From UBA5336 sp964412785 (GTDB taxonomy: Bacteria; Pseudomonadota; Alphaproteobacteria; Caulobacterales; Hyphomonadaceae), in the NCBI GenBank assembly GCA_964412785.1, contig CAYPQD010000006.1, positions 1 to 64,000 on the forward strand: a stretch of 64,000 nt of DNA. The letters are read 5' to 3'. The number at the start of each line of letters is the position of its first letter. Within the stretch, counting starts at the first letter, position 1. A program made the position numbers and the translations under genes. Shown here in pieces: positions 33,896-42,714 of the stretch. The notes beneath the pieces are model-generated. The model ran no database searches, was not told the DNA's origin, and saw only the letters and a list, made by a program, of their open reading frames with translations.

Positions 33896-35035
33896 ATGAG
33901 CGCGCCCCTGACCGATGAACAGCTGATGATCCGCGAGACGGCCCGGCGATTTGCCGAGGACCGGCTGCTGCCGGGGTCGGCGCGCTGGGACGAGGAGAGC
34001 CATTTCCCCGTCGATGTGATCTGCGAGGCGGCAGGCCTCGGCTTTGCCGGCATCTATCTCGACGAGGCGCATGGCGGCTCGGGCCTGACCCGGCTCGACG
34101 CGGTGCTGATCTTCGAGCAACTCGCCTATGGCGATGTTTCGACCGCCGCCTTCATCTCCATTCACAACATGGCAAGCTGGATGATCGACCGGTTCGGCGA
34201 TGACGCCCAGCGCGCCCAATGGTTGCCGCGCCTCACCGCAATGGAGCTGATCGCCAGCTATTGCCTGACCGAGCCGGGCTCGGGCTCGGACGCAGCCTCG
34301 CTGAAGACCCGGGCAGTGCGCGAGGGCGACGACTATGTCCTGACCGGCACCAAGCAATTCATCTCCGGCGCCGGCACCTCGGACCTCTACATCGTCATGG
34401 CGCGCACCGGCGAGGCGGGTGCCAAGGGCGTGTCGACCTTCATCATTCCCAAGGACGCCGAGGGCCTCAGCTTCGGCGCCAATGAGAAGAAGATGGGCTG
34501 GAAATCCCAGCCGACCCGGCAGGTGATCCTCGACGGTGTGCGCATCCCGGCCGGGAACCGGATTGGCGCGGAGGGCGACGGGTTCCGGTTCGCCATGGCC
34601 GGGCTCGATGGCGGCCGGCTGAACATCGCCGCCTGCTCGCTTGGAGGGGCGCAGCTGGCGCTTGACCGGGCGCTTGCCTATGCCAGGGAGCGCGAGCAGT
34701 TCGGCCGGCCGATCGCCGACTTCCAGGCGATCGCGTTCAAGCTGGCCGACATGGAAACCGAGCTGCAGGCCGCCCGCGTGATGCTCTATGAGGCCGCGTC
34801 CCGGCTCGACGGCCGGACGCCGGATGCCACGCGCTGGTGCGCCATGGCCAAGCGGTTTGTTACCGATACCGGCTTCCGCGTCGCCAATGACGCCCTCCAG
34901 ATCCATGGCGGGTATGGCTATCTGTCGGACTATGGCGTCGAACAGATCGTCCGCGACCTGCGCGTCCACCAGATCCTCGAAGGCACCAATGAGATCATGC
35001 GCGTGATAATTTCCCGCGATCTGCTGGAGAGGTAG
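33896..35035 (+). CDS. Acyl-CoA dehydrogenase, probably isobutyryl-CoA dehydrogenase
   Basis: A 379-residue flavoenzyme. YCLTEPGSGSDAASLKT and FISGAGTSDLYIVMART bind FAD/substrate; the catalytic Glu is in VHQILEGTNEIMRVI. The segments ISIHNMASWMIDRFG, EKKMGWKSQPTRQVI and GGRLNIAACSLGGAQ closely resemble the ACAD8/isobutyryl-CoA dehydrogenase subgroup, so it likely oxidises isobutyryl-CoA in valine breakdown. A 3-hydroxyisobutyryl-CoA hydrolase 2.3 kb downstream supports this. Start at MSAPLTDEQ after GCGGAGGC. Confidence 0.92.
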   Translation: MSAPLTDEQLMIRETARRFAEDRLLPGSARWDEESHFPVDVICEAAGLGFAGIYLDEAHGGSGLTRLDAVLIFEQLAYGDVSTAAFISIHNMASWMIDRFGDDAQRAQWLPRLTAMELIASYCLTEPGSGSDAASLKTRAVREGDDYVLTGTKQFISGAGTSDLYIVMARTGEAGAKGVSTFIIPKDAEGLSFGANEKKMGWKSQPTRQVILDGVRIPAGNRIGAEGDGFRFAMAGLDGGRLNIAACSLGGAQLALDRALAYAREREQFGRPIADFQAIAFKLADMETELQAARVMLYEAASRLDGRTPDATRWCAMAKRFVTDTGFRVANDALQIHGGYGYLSDYGVEQIVRDLRVHQILEGTNEIMRVIISRDLLER

Positions 35036-35083
35036 GGGCGCTAAGGGCGGCGGGCAATTCGCCAGCCGCATGGATCGCAAGGC

Positions 35084-35512
35084 TCAGGGCTCGATGATGA
35101 ATGTCAGGCTGAGCCTTTCATCGCTGACCGGCAGATTGCTGCTCATCGGAGCGAAGGTCGCTGTCGCCTGTCCGGCAGCTGCAGCTCGGAAGATCAGGTC
35201 GGAATAGACCAGATCACCCTCAAGGGTGCGATAGGTCCGGGTCAGTTCGGCGACATCCTGGAAATCGCCTTCGATGCGTCCCCATTCGATGCCGGTTTTG
35301 GTGACGCCCGGCAGGGCCATTTTCACCGAAAACGTTTCGCCCACCCGGGCCCGGATCGTGTCGCCGTCCTGGGCAAAGCTGATCGTGGCCGGCCCGGTGT
35401 CAGCGCGTTCAACCACAGAATTTTCCTGCACGTCCGGTGTCTCTCTGTCGCCGCAGGCAAACAGTGCCAGGCTCGCCAGGCAGAACGCGGTTCCACGAGA
35501 AATCCGATGCAT
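35084..35512 (-). CDS. Lipoprotein of unknown function
   Basis: A 142-residue protein with a lipoprotein signal (MHRISRGTAFCLASLALFAC, acylated Cys20). The mature part is acidic near the anchor, then strand-rich: IRARVGETFSVKMALPGVTK, LVYSDLIFRAAAAGQATATF, ERLSLTFIIEP, a layout reminiscent of chagasin-like protease inhibitors or small immunoglobulin-type domains. That comparison is a guess from pattern only. It converges on the acyl-CoA dehydrogenase gene. Confidence 0.75.
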   Translation of the reverse strand: MHRISRGTAFCLASLALFACGDRETPDVQENSVVERADTGPATISFAQDGDTIRARVGETFSVKMALPGVTKTGIEWGRIEGDFQDVAELTRTYRTLEGDLVYSDLIFRAAAAGQATATFAPMSSNLPVSDERLSLTFIIEP

Positions 35513-35615
35513 CGAAGACCCTCCCTCTTATACCCTTCCGCGCCGACGAGTCCTAATCCGCGGTACCGGCGCATGCGGCGCCGACGCGCAGGTGTGCTTG
35601 CCCTCGCGCTTGCAC

Positions 35616-35657
35616 TGCATTGCAAGGGATCGGTTCGGATCCCTTTCAGTTTGGTAT
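35616..35657. repeat. Copy 2 of the dispersed intergenic palindrome
   Basis: An 8-bp inverted repeat AAGGGATC / GATCCCTT (35624-35631, 35638-35645) encloses GGTTCG and is followed by CAGTTTGGTATT. Reverse-complemented it reads AATACCAAACTG..GGGATCCGAACCGATCCC, matching the 1.5-kb and 53.6-kb copies. The region 35513-35788 otherwise holds no gene. Confidence 0.6.
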
Positions 35658-35788
35658 TCCCTCACTTCATGAGGCGGTATCCCTGACGATCTGGCAAGTC
35701 ATTTTCGACAAATATTTGACGCGCCTGAGACATGCACGCTATCGGCTGCTCTGGAAGTTCCCATCAGATGGAGCGCCGGGAGGAAGAC

Positions 35789-36652
35789 ATGACACAGATC
35801 GAAGTGATGCCACTTGAAGGCTGCGGGGCAGAGGTGCGCGGCGTGGACCTGGCGCACCTCACCGATGATGACCTTGCCAATGTGAAAGAAGCCTTTGCGG
35901 AACATGGCGTGGTCTTCTTCCGCGAGCAATCCCTGAGCGAGGAAGAGCACATCGCGCTGGCGCGGCGTTTCGGACAGATCAACATCAACCGTTTCTTCGC
36001 CGCCCATCCGGAGCATCGGGAAATTGCCATGGTCGCCAAGGAACCCGCCCAGACCGACAATATCGGCGGCGGCTGGCACACCGATCACTCCTATGACCAT
36101 GAGCCCGCGCTCGGCTCCATCCTTGTCGCACGCGTGCTGCCGGAGACGGGCGGCGATACGTTCTTTGCCAGCATGTATGCCGCTCATGATACTCTGGACG
36201 CGGAGACAAGGGCCGAGATCGAGGGCCTGCGCGCTGTCCATTCCGGCAAGCACATATTCGGCGAAGGGCCCGGCAGCTATTACCAGACCAGCGATGCCGG
36301 CGACGATCTGGCCGGCACACGCCGGGTTGGCAATGCCGCGCTGGCCGAACGTCTGGAGGATGCCGTCCACCCGGTTGTCATCACCCATCCGCTGTCCGGC
36401 CGCAGGGCACTCTATGTCAACCCGGCCTTCACCGTGCGTTTCGATGGCATGACGAAGGAGGAGAGCCAACCGCTCCTGTCAAAGCTCTTCGCGCACTGTT
36501 TCTCAGGCGATTTCCATCATCGCTTCAAATGGGAACCGGGCTCGGTCGCCTTCTGGGACAATCGCGCGACCTGGCACTGGGCCCTCAATGACTATCATGG
36601 CCAGCGCCGCATCATGCACCGCATCACCCTTGAGGGCGGCCCGCTGGCCTGA
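35789..36652 (+). CDS. TauD/TfdA-family alpha-ketoglutarate-dependent dioxygenase
   Basis: A 287-residue Fe(II)/2-oxoglutarate dioxygenase. The iron ligands His and Asp are in GGGWHTDHSYDHEP (about residues 93-106), the distal His in SVAFWDNRATWHWALNDY and the 2-oxoglutarate Arg in YHGQRRIMHR. TauD-like VHSGKHIFGEGPGSYY lies in the middle. Substrate (taurine, other sulfonate or aromatic acid) is undecided; no sulfonate transporter is adjacent. ATG at 35789 follows GGGAGGAAGAC. Confidence 0.9.
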   Translation: MTQIEVMPLEGCGAEVRGVDLAHLTDDDLANVKEAFAEHGVVFFREQSLSEEEHIALARRFGQININRFFAAHPEHREIAMVAKEPAQTDNIGGGWHTDHSYDHEPALGSILVARVLPETGGDTFFASMYAAHDTLDAETRAEIEGLRAVHSGKHIFGEGPGSYYQTSDAGDDLAGTRRVGNAALAERLEDAVHPVVITHPLSGRRALYVNPAFTVRFDGMTKEESQPLLSKLFAHCFSGDFHHRFKWEPGSVAFWDNRATWHWALNDYHGQRRIMHRITLEGGPLA

Positions 36653-36717
36653 CACGGCGCTTGCGGAGGGGAGGGGCACCGCCATACTTTGGCACATCCA
36701 ACGACACTGGCAGCGCC

Positions 36718-36960
36718 ATGAAGTCCTTCCCCATCAGCGAGCTTGATCCACGCCTTGTGAAGCTGATCGAGGCTGGTGAGACGGTCCTGCTCACGCGCGA
36801 CAACAAAACAATTGCCTCCGTCACGCCGGAACAGGTTTCTGTGGACTGGCTTGAGAAGCGCCGGGAAACGATCCGGCGTATCAATGCCTTTCGCGAGAGC
36901 CTCGATCCAACCGTCGGCGACTTCGACATCCGCGAAGCGATTGAAGAGGGGCGTGAATGA
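36718..36960 (+). CDS. Phd/prevent-host-death-type antitoxin
   Basis: An 80-residue antitoxin. The N-terminal DNA-binding part is MKSFPISELDPRLVKLIEAGE followed by VLLTRDNKTIASVTP, typical of Phd/YefM-like antitoxins; the acidic C-terminus (ESLDPTVGDFDIREAIEEGR) would wrap the toxin. ATGA overlap with the PIN gene. The upstream stretch of the open frame back to 36661 is not part of it. Confidence 0.8.
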   Translation: MKSFPISELDPRLVKLIEAGETVLLTRDNKTIASVTPEQVSVDWLEKRRETIRRINAFRESLDPTVGDFDIREAIEEGRE

Positions 36961-37301
36961 AGGAGGTTGTTGTCGATGCCTCGGCCGTCCTGTCCTGGCT
37001 CCTGCCTTCGCAGGCAACCCCTGCCAGCATTCAGTTCCTCTGGCAGGCGGAACAGGTCAAACTGCTCGCGCAGCGTCTCACTGAGTATGAAATCCGCAAC
37101 GTCTTGCTTCGCGCCGAACGTCGCGCCGGCAGTTCGCCGGGCATCGCGCGTACCAGTCTGCAGCTCTGCGAGGGGCTTGGCGTGGTGCTTGACCGGACCC
37201 CTGGTCGCGCACGCCTTGCGATTCCTCTTCTCTCGCGTGACCGGAACATGATCGAGGCTTGCGAGGGGATGGGCGTCTTGTATGAGTCGCTGCTGTCGTG
37301 A
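36957..37301 (+). CDS. PIN-domain toxin (VapC-type), apparently internally deleted
   Basis: A 114-residue PIN-domain protein. The first acidic residue is in EVVVDASAVLSWLLPSQ and a second in RLTEYEIRNVLLRAERR. The C-terminal RLAIPLLSRDRNMIEACEGMGV matches the usual end of VapC proteins. The central stretch with the third acidic residue (the D-A-x-Y motif in relatives) seems missing between VVLDRTPG and RARLAIPL, making it about 20-25 residues shorter than usual. It may be an inactive toxin retained with its antitoxin. It overlaps both neighbours (ATGA and GTGA). Confidence 0.75.
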   Translation: MKEVVVDASAVLSWLLPSQATPASIQFLWQAEQVKLLAQRLTEYEIRNVLLRAERRAGSSPGIARTSLQLCEGLGVVLDRTPGRARLAIPLLSRDRNMIEACEGMGVLYESLLS

Positions 37302-38356
37302 CCGAAGATATTCTCATCCGTACCGAAGGGGGTGTTGGCCGCATCACGCTGAGCCGGCCAAAGGCGCTGCATGCGCTGAACAGGGCGATGTGTCTTGCCG
37401 TGCTGGAGGCGCTCACAGACTGGGCCGGCGAGGACAGTGTCGACATGGCGATGATCGACCATGCGCCGGAGACGCGCGGCTTCTGCGCCGGCGGTGATAT
37501 CCGAATGCTGGCGGAAAGCGGCGCCGGCGATGCCAGCGAGGCGCGCGCCTTCTTTCACGCCGAATACCGGATGAACCGTGCGATCAAGCGCTTCCCCAAG
37601 CCCTGCCTGGCGATCATGGACGGGGTCACGATGGGCGGCGGCGTCGGTATCTCGGTGCATGGCAGTCACCGGGTCGCCACGCCGAACACCGTGTTCGCCA
37701 TGCCGGAGACGGGGATCGGCCTGTTTCCCGATGTCGGTGGCGGCTGGTTCCTGCCGCGGCTGACCGGCGAACTCGGCACCTGGCTGGCGCTGACCGGCGC
37801 CCGGCTGAAGGGCCCGGATGTCGCAGCAGCACGTATCGCCACCCATTTCGTGCCCTCAGAACTCGTCGGAAACCTGAAACGCCAGGTTCTGGAGGCGGAT
37901 TTTTCAGCCGGTGCGGCCGAGCTCCTCGGCGAGATCCTGCGCGGTCTCAGCCACCCGGTCCCGGCACCCGCCCATGCCGCCCACATGGAGGCAATCAATC
38001 GCTGCTTTGCCCATGATCGGGCAGAGGACATTGTCTCGGCCCTCAGCCAGGAGGGCGGCGCCTGGGCTGGCGAACAGGTCGCCACGCTGGTCACCAAGTC
38101 GCCCGAGACGGTGAAGGTGGCCCTGCGCCAGCTGCGCGAGGGGGCGCGGCATGAGGCGTTTGAGGAGACGATGCGGATGGAATACCGCATTGGCTGGCGC
38201 AAGGTGCAAAGCCACGACTTTCTTGAAGGCGTGCGCGCGGTGATTATCGACAAGGACAAGGCTCCGGCATGGAAGCCGGCGCGCCTTGAGGATGTCAGCG
38301 AGGCCGACGTGCAGCGATATTTTGACACGCTGGGTACCGACGAGCTCGACTTCTGA
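37298..38356 (+). CDS. 3-hydroxyisobutyryl-CoA hydrolase (enoyl-CoA hydratase fold)
   Basis: A 352-residue member of the HIBCH branch of the crotonase family. TRGFCAGGDIRMLAES and DGVTMGGGVGISVHGSHRVA form the oxyanion hole; AMPETGIGLFPDVGGGWFLP carries the catalytic Glu and Asp typical of HIBCH; the C-terminal QSHDFLEGVRAVIIDKDKAP is characteristic. It removes CoA in valine breakdown. GTG start at 37298 overlaps the PIN toxin stop, so its translation may depend on the toxin gene. Confidence 0.92.
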   Translation: MTEDILIRTEGGVGRITLSRPKALHALNRAMCLAVLEALTDWAGEDSVDMAMIDHAPETRGFCAGGDIRMLAESGAGDASEARAFFHAEYRMNRAIKRFPKPCLAIMDGVTMGGGVGISVHGSHRVATPNTVFAMPETGIGLFPDVGGGWFLPRLTGELGTWLALTGARLKGPDVAAARIATHFVPSELVGNLKRQVLEADFSAGAAELLGEILRGLSHPVPAPAHAAHMEAINRCFAHDRAEDIVSALSQEGGAWAGEQVATLVTKSPETVKVALRQLREGARHEAFEETMRMEYRIGWRKVQSHDFLEGVRAVIIDKDKAPAWKPARLEDVSEADVQRYFDTLGTDELDF

Positions 38357-38387
38357 GCTGTTTTCCAGCGCTTTCAGTCGCCTCGAT

Positions 38388-38498
38388 CCTAAACAGATCC
38401 GTCAATCCGTTAACGCTGTCCACGCACAAGTCTTGCCTGTTTAGCCTGGTATTAGGGAGTATCGGCTAAATCACCGGAAACTACACAAAAACCTAAAC
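38388..38498. promoter_or_regulatory. Repeated CCTAAA/TTTAGG-like boxes upstream of the MarR gene
   Basis: CCTAAAC occurs at 38388-38394 and 38492-38498, and an inverted pair TTTAGCC (38440-38446) and GGCTAAA (38464-38470) lies between. The last copy ends 4 bases before the start codon. The four similar boxes suggest autoregulation by the downstream MarR protein. Confidence 0.45.
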
Positions 38499-38502
38499 GG
38501 TG

Positions 38503-39006
38503 ATGGTTATGACAAATACACACTCTTCCCCCGCGGAGGAAGCGTTCGCTGATGGCGAGTCCTTCCTCAAGTCCCTGTCCCTTCTGGAGCAGGCACACCG
38601 CCGCCTCCATGACGTCGTCAAGGACGACCTGGAGCGCCATGGCGAGCGCTCGCTGACCGGCGTGCAGGCACTGCTGATCTACGAGATTGGCGAGGGCGAG
38701 GCGCAGGCGGCCGCGCTGAGGGCGCGCGGGGCATTTGCCGGCACCAGCCTCTCCTACAATCTGAAGAAGCTGCAGGAGTCCGGCTATCTGGAGCAGACCC
38801 GCTCGTCCTCGGACAAGCGGACGGTGCGCCTGAAACTGACCGCGAAGGGCCTCAAGGTCCGCGCCCGGGTCGCCGCCCTGTTCGACAAGCAGGCCGCCGC
38901 CCTTGAACCGACGGCGAGCGTCCGCGCCGAGGACCTCGCCCAGCTCAACCGGACCGTCTCGCGCCTGGAACGCTTCTGGTCCGACCAGATCCGCTACCGA
39001 CTCTGA
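38503..39006 (+). CDS. MarR-family transcriptional regulator
   Basis: A 167-residue winged-helix regulator. The helix-turn-helix segment is ERSLTGVQALLIYEIGEG..ARGAFAGTSLSYNLKKLQESGYL, followed by the wing QTRSSSDKRTVRLKLTAKG. The N- and C-terminal helices probably form the dimer. Start codons at 38500 (GTG), 38503 and 38509 are possible; none has a good ribosome site and I choose the first ATG. Repeated CCTAAA-type boxes upstream may be its binding sites. Confidence 0.85.
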   Translation: MVMTNTHSSPAEEAFADGESFLKSLSLLEQAHRRLHDVVKDDLERHGERSLTGVQALLIYEIGEGEAQAAALRARGAFAGTSLSYNLKKLQESGYLEQTRSSSDKRTVRLKLTAKGLKVRARVAALFDKQAAALEPTASVRAEDLAQLNRTVSRLERFWSDQIRYRL

Positions 39007-39072
39007 GACGCGCTGGCAGACTGTCGCAGCAGTTGTGGTGAGGTGCACGCGCCCGCGCTACGCTAGCACGCC

Positions 39073-39759
39073 ATGCGCGGTTGGCTGTGTCTTCTCATTG
39101 CGGCAAGGCTTGCCCTGTCCGCCAATGCGGGCCCATGGATCAGGTCCGCAGGCGAGCACTATGTCCGTTTGGCCATGGCCGACGAACAGGTCGAGGGTCT
39201 CGCCGCGCGTCGGATCGACCTCTATGGCGAAACCGGCCTCGGCGGCGGCTGGTCCTTGTCGGCCAAGGCCGAACATGTGGGCTTTGACACAGCGCCCGAC
39301 TTCAATGCCGAGGGCTACCGCCTGACCCTTCGGCGCGCCCTGTTCCGCCGCCGCACGGCGGTTATCAGCGGCGGCGTCAGCATGGTTCATGGCGCGGCAA
39401 TCGGCGGGGCGGAAGGATGCGCCGGCACCGGGGGTGAATTGCGCCTCGGCGCCGGGGTCTCAGGCACGCGTCGCGGGCGGGACTGGTACGCCTTCGCCGA
39501 CCTCGCAGGCCGGCAGCAGGGCAGGGACTGCCAGCGCGAGCGGCTGGAGCTCGGTCTGGGGCGCGAACTCGGCCGCAACCTCTATCTCACCCAGCAGGTC
39601 TGGATCGAGCGCGGCAGTGGTGCCGCACGCTCCGACAAGCTGGAGACCGGTCTCACCTTCACCCCGGATTGGGGCGAGGTGACGCTGGCCTGGCGCGAGG
39701 AAGTGTCGGGCCGCTTCAGCGAGACCGGCCTCGTCCTCGCGCTTGCCCGCCGCTTCTGA
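39073..39759 (+). CDS. Probable outer-membrane beta-barrel-like protein
   Basis: A 228-residue protein with a signal peptide (MRGWLCLLIAARLALSANAG) and alternating strands with aromatic girdles (YVRLAMADEQVEGLAARRIDL, GWSLSAKAEHVGFDT, GRNLYLTQQVWIERGS), ending in an aromatic residue (LVLALARRF), as outer membrane barrels do. The pattern suggests a small porin or sensor barrel; no family is recognised. It lies 67 bases after the marR gene in the same direction and 49 bases before the phosphatase gene. Confidence 0.65.
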   Translation: MRGWLCLLIAARLALSANAGPWIRSAGEHYVRLAMADEQVEGLAARRIDLYGETGLGGGWSLSAKAEHVGFDTAPDFNAEGYRLTLRRALFRRRTAVISGGVSMVHGAAIGGAEGCAGTGGELRLGAGVSGTRRGRDWYAFADLAGRQQGRDCQRERLELGLGRELGRNLYLTQQVWIERGSGAARSDKLETGLTFTPDWGEVTLAWREEVSGRFSETGLVLALARRF

Positions 39760-39807
39760 GGCCTGGCGGTTGCCGGCGAGCGACAGCACGGCTAAGCGCA
39801 TCGCGCC

Positions 39808-40500
39808 ATGGCCAAGCGAAAACGCAGGAAACCGCCCCATAAGGCGGCCGATCTCGCCACCGATGAGGGGCGTCGCCGGGCGCGGCGGGAACTCGTCTGG
39901 GGTGATCACGGCTTCCTGCGGGCGCGATTTTCCAACCTGCACGAGGTCGCACCGGGGATGTGGCGCTCCAACCAGCCCTCGCCGCGACAGATCGAGGCGC
40001 ACGCGCGCGAGCGCGGCATCCGCACCATCATCAACCTGCGCGGCGCCAGTACGCGGGGATATTATCTCCTGGAACGCGAGGCCTGCGCCGCGAACGGCAT
40101 CGCGCTGGTCGATTTCCAGGTGTTCTCGCGAGATACCCCGACATGCGAGACGATTCTCGGTGCCCGCGATCTGTTTGCTTCGATCGCCTATCCGGCGCTG
40201 ATGCACTGCAAGTCAGGGGCAGACCGGGCCGGGCTGATGGCCGTGCTCTACCGACTGGTCCATGAGGGCCGGCCCCTGGAAGAGGCACTGGAGCAGCTGT
40301 CGCTGAAATACCTGCATGTCCGCCACGGCAAGACCGGCGTCCTCGATGCTGTGTTCGAGGCCTATCGCGCTGAGACCGGCGCGCGAAAACCCTTCCTTAA
40401 CTGGGTGGAAGAGGACTATGACCGCGAACGCGTCAAGGCAGCGTTCCTGGCCTCCTTCAACGCACGGCTGAACCTCGACCGGCTGCTGCGCCGCGAATAG
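39808..40500 (+). CDS. Dual-specificity/tyrosine phosphatase-like protein
   Basis: A 230-residue cysteine phosphatase. The signature loop HCKSGADRAGLMAVLYRLV (CX5R, about residues 132-150) and upstream IRTIINLRGAST are typical of the DSP/PTP fold of bacterial proteins. It starts with a lysine/arginine-rich segment (MAKRKRRKPPHKAADLAT) and is likely cytoplasmic. The substrate could be a phosphoprotein, nucleotide or lipid phosphate; not decided by sequence. Confidence 0.85.
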   Translation: MAKRKRRKPPHKAADLATDEGRRRARRELVWGDHGFLRARFSNLHEVAPGMWRSNQPSPRQIEAHARERGIRTIINLRGASTRGYYLLEREACAANGIALVDFQVFSRDTPTCETILGARDLFASIAYPALMHCKSGADRAGLMAVLYRLVHEGRPLEEALEQLSLKYLHVRHGKTGVLDAVFEAYRAETGARKPFLNWVEEDYDRERVKAAFLASFNARLNLDRLLRRE

Positions 40501-40589
40501 GGACCTCGGGGCGAAGGCGTCTGGTCACGGGCCGGATTTCGTGGAAGAAGGCAGCCAAGCGAGGCGGACACGGAAAGGGGTGACGCGCC

Positions 40590-40910
40590 ATGAAGACCCA
40601 AAGGACACTTGCAGGGCTCGCATGCGTGCTGGCACTCGCCGGCTGCGGCGGTAGTAGTGGCGGCAAGGCCGAACTGGTGCGCAATTGCGTTGCCGAGGGC
40701 GAGAGCCGCGAGACCTGCCAGTGCGTCGCCGACGCAGCCGAAAAGAGCCTCGACGACAAGACCTTTGCCTCCCTGGTCAAGGCATCGCGGGGCGGCGGGG
40801 ACGATATGCAGGCAGCCATGGACAAGGCCATGGAGGGCATGAGCGAGACGGATAAGATGGCCGTCGGCATGTCCCTCATGACCGCCGTCATGGGCTGCGC
40901 GACCGAGTAA
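40590..40910 (+). CDS. Small lipoprotein of unknown function
   Basis: A 106-residue protein with a lipoprotein signal (ACVLALAGC, acylated Cys19) and a small Cys-containing domain (VRNCVAEGESRETCQCVADA, MGCATE at the end), suggesting disulfides in the periplasm. A strong ribosome site (GAAAGGGGTGACG) precedes it. No family recognised. Confidence 0.75.
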   Translation: MKTQRTLAGLACVLALAGCGGSSGGKAELVRNCVAEGESRETCQCVADAAEKSLDDKTFASLVKASRGGGDDMQAAMDKAMEGMSETDKMAVGMSLMTAVMGCATE

Positions 40911-40956
40911 CAGGCACAGGCCGCACCGGCGTGCGGTTTCTCAGGAGGGATGGTCC

Positions 40957-41244
40957 ATGAAATTCTTTATCATCAACAGTTTCCGCACGATGGTCTATGT
41001 GGCGTATGTCGCCATCATCATCGCCGGGATTGGCGTCGGCCTCTACAACGCCAACCTCGAGCCGGACGCGTTTGCCGGCCAGGCGCTCGGCCTGACCGGT
41101 GGCGCTGCCCAGATCGTCGATGTGGTGGTCTTCTCCTTTGCCGGCTGGGTTGCCGCCAGCCTGATCTGCGGGCTGATCGTGACGGTCCTCGACATTCGCG
41201 ACGACATCAACGACCGCCTGCCCGACGCGCGCCGGGACGATTGA
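40957..41244 (+). CDS. Small two-helix membrane protein
   Basis: A 95-residue protein with two predicted membrane helices, YVAYVAIIIAGIGVGLY and FSFAGWVAASLICGLIVTVL, and a charged C-terminus (DDINDRLPDARRDD). A GGAGGGATGG ribosome site lies upstream. No known function. It lies 46 bases after the small lipoprotein gene, possibly co-transcribed. Confidence 0.75.
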   Translation: MKFFIINSFRTMVYVAYVAIIIAGIGVGLYNANLEPDAFAGQALGLTGGAAQIVDVVVFSFAGWVAASLICGLIVTVLDIRDDINDRLPDARRDD

Positions 41245-41364
41245 GCCGGCGCCCGCGCCCGATCGTACGCAGACGCTGCGGGTCAGGGTCTTTCGCCTGC
41301 CGCGCCGACCCTGGCGTGACGTTTTGACGTTGCACTGGGGCGGGTGGCGGGTCATCTACCGGGA

Positions 41365-42711
41365 ATGCGTGATTTCAAAGCCCCGCCGCCCGACCTTCTG
41401 AACAGCCTGCTGAACCGCTGCCTCGACGCCGGGGCAGACGCTGCCGACGCCAGGCTCGTCCTGTCCGACGGGATAAGTGTCGAGGTGCGGGGCGGCGCTC
41501 TGGAGACGGTGGAGCGATCCGAGGCGCAGGGCGTTGCGCTGCGCTGCTTCTTCGGCAAGCGCCAGGCTCATGTGTCCGGCTCCGACCTGTCCGACGATGC
41601 GCTCAGTGGCCTTGTCGAGCGGGTCACCGCCATGGCGCGAAGTGTACCGGAGGATCCCTATTGCGGTCTGCCCGACGCCGGCGCGCTGGCGAGCGGCGCG
41701 CTTGACCTTGATCTCGACGTGGAAACGCTGCCCGACGCCGGCGCGCTGGAGGCTGACGCACTGGCTGCGGAGGCGGCTGCGCTGGGCGTTGAGGGCGTAA
41801 GGACGGTCTCCAGCTGTTCGGCCGGCTGGTCGCGAAGCGAGCGCTGGGTGGCGGCAAGCAATGGCTTTGCCAGCCACAAGCGGGCCTCAACCATTGGCCT
41901 CGGCCTCGCCGCGGTGGCCGAACGCGACGGCCGGATGGAGCGCGATTATGACAGCTGGACCGTGCGCCGCCTCTCTGACAGGCCGGGTCCGCAGACCATC
42001 GGCCGAACCGCCGGTGAGCGCACCATCGCCCGGCTCGGCGCGCGCAAGCTGTCCAGCCGCAAGGCGCCGGTGATCTATGACCGCCGCGTCTCGACCAGCC
42101 TGCTGGGGGCTTTCCTGTCGGCGATTTCCGGACCGGCGATCGCCCGCGGCGTCAGTTTCCTGAAGGAGCGGATGGACACCGCCGTGTTCGCAGCCGGCGT
42201 TACCGTCATCGACGATCCGGCATTTCCGCTCGGCCTCGGCACCCGCAGCCATGATGGCGAGGGCCGCCCGGTCAGCGAATCCCGGCTGATCGATGCCGGC
42301 CGGCTGACCGCCTGGCTGCTCAATGGCGCCTCGGCTCGCCAGCTCGGCCTGACGCCCAACGGCTTTGCCAGTGGTGGCTTCGGCACGCCGCCGGGTGTAG
42401 GCACATCGAATGTGCACATGACAGCAGGCGCGCACACGCCGGATCGGCTGATGCGCGATGCCGGTGCGGGTCTGCTTGTCACCGACATGTTCGGGCCTTC
42501 GATCAATCCCAATACGGGTGACTATTCCGTCGGCGTTGCCGGTTTCTGGTTCGAGGATGGCGAGATCGCCTATCCGGTGTCGGAGGTCACGGTGGCGGGC
42601 GACCTGCCGGCCATGTTTGCCCGCCTCGTGCCGGCTTCCGACCTTCGGTTTGAACGGCGGGTGGAAGCTCCGAGCGTCCTGATCGATGCCATGAGCCTTG
42701 CTGGCAGCTGA
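41365..42711 (+). CDS. pmbA: PmbA/TldE protease subunit
   Basis: A 448-residue protein of the TldD/PmbA family, the partner that forms the heterodimeric protease with TldD (at 54.3-55.7 kb on the other strand). Motifs: GISVEVRGGALETVERSEAQ, AVFAAGVTVIDDPAFPLGLG, SVGVAGFWFEDGEIAYPVSE. The HExxxH zinc motif of TldD is absent, as expected for PmbA. Start MRDFKAPPP at 41365 is chosen over an upstream in-frame start. It heads a row pmbA-cysQ-DUF4170-ABC exporter. Confidence 0.92.
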   Translation: MRDFKAPPPDLLNSLLNRCLDAGADAADARLVLSDGISVEVRGGALETVERSEAQGVALRCFFGKRQAHVSGSDLSDDALSGLVERVTAMARSVPEDPYCGLPDAGALASGALDLDLDVETLPDAGALEADALAAEAAALGVEGVRTVSSCSAGWSRSERWVAASNGFASHKRASTIGLGLAAVAERDGRMERDYDSWTVRRLSDRPGPQTIGRTAGERTIARLGARKLSSRKAPVIYDRRVSTSLLGAFLSAISGPAIARGVSFLKERMDTAVFAAGVTVIDDPAFPLGLGTRSHDGEGRPVSESRLIDAGRLTAWLLNGASARQLGLTPNGFASGGFGTPPGVGTSNVHMTAGAHTPDRLMRDAGAGLLVTDMFGPSINPNTGDYSVGVAGFWFEDGEIAYPVSEVTVAGDLPAMFARLVPASDLRFERRVEAPSVLIDAMSLAGS

Positions 42712-42714
42712 GCG

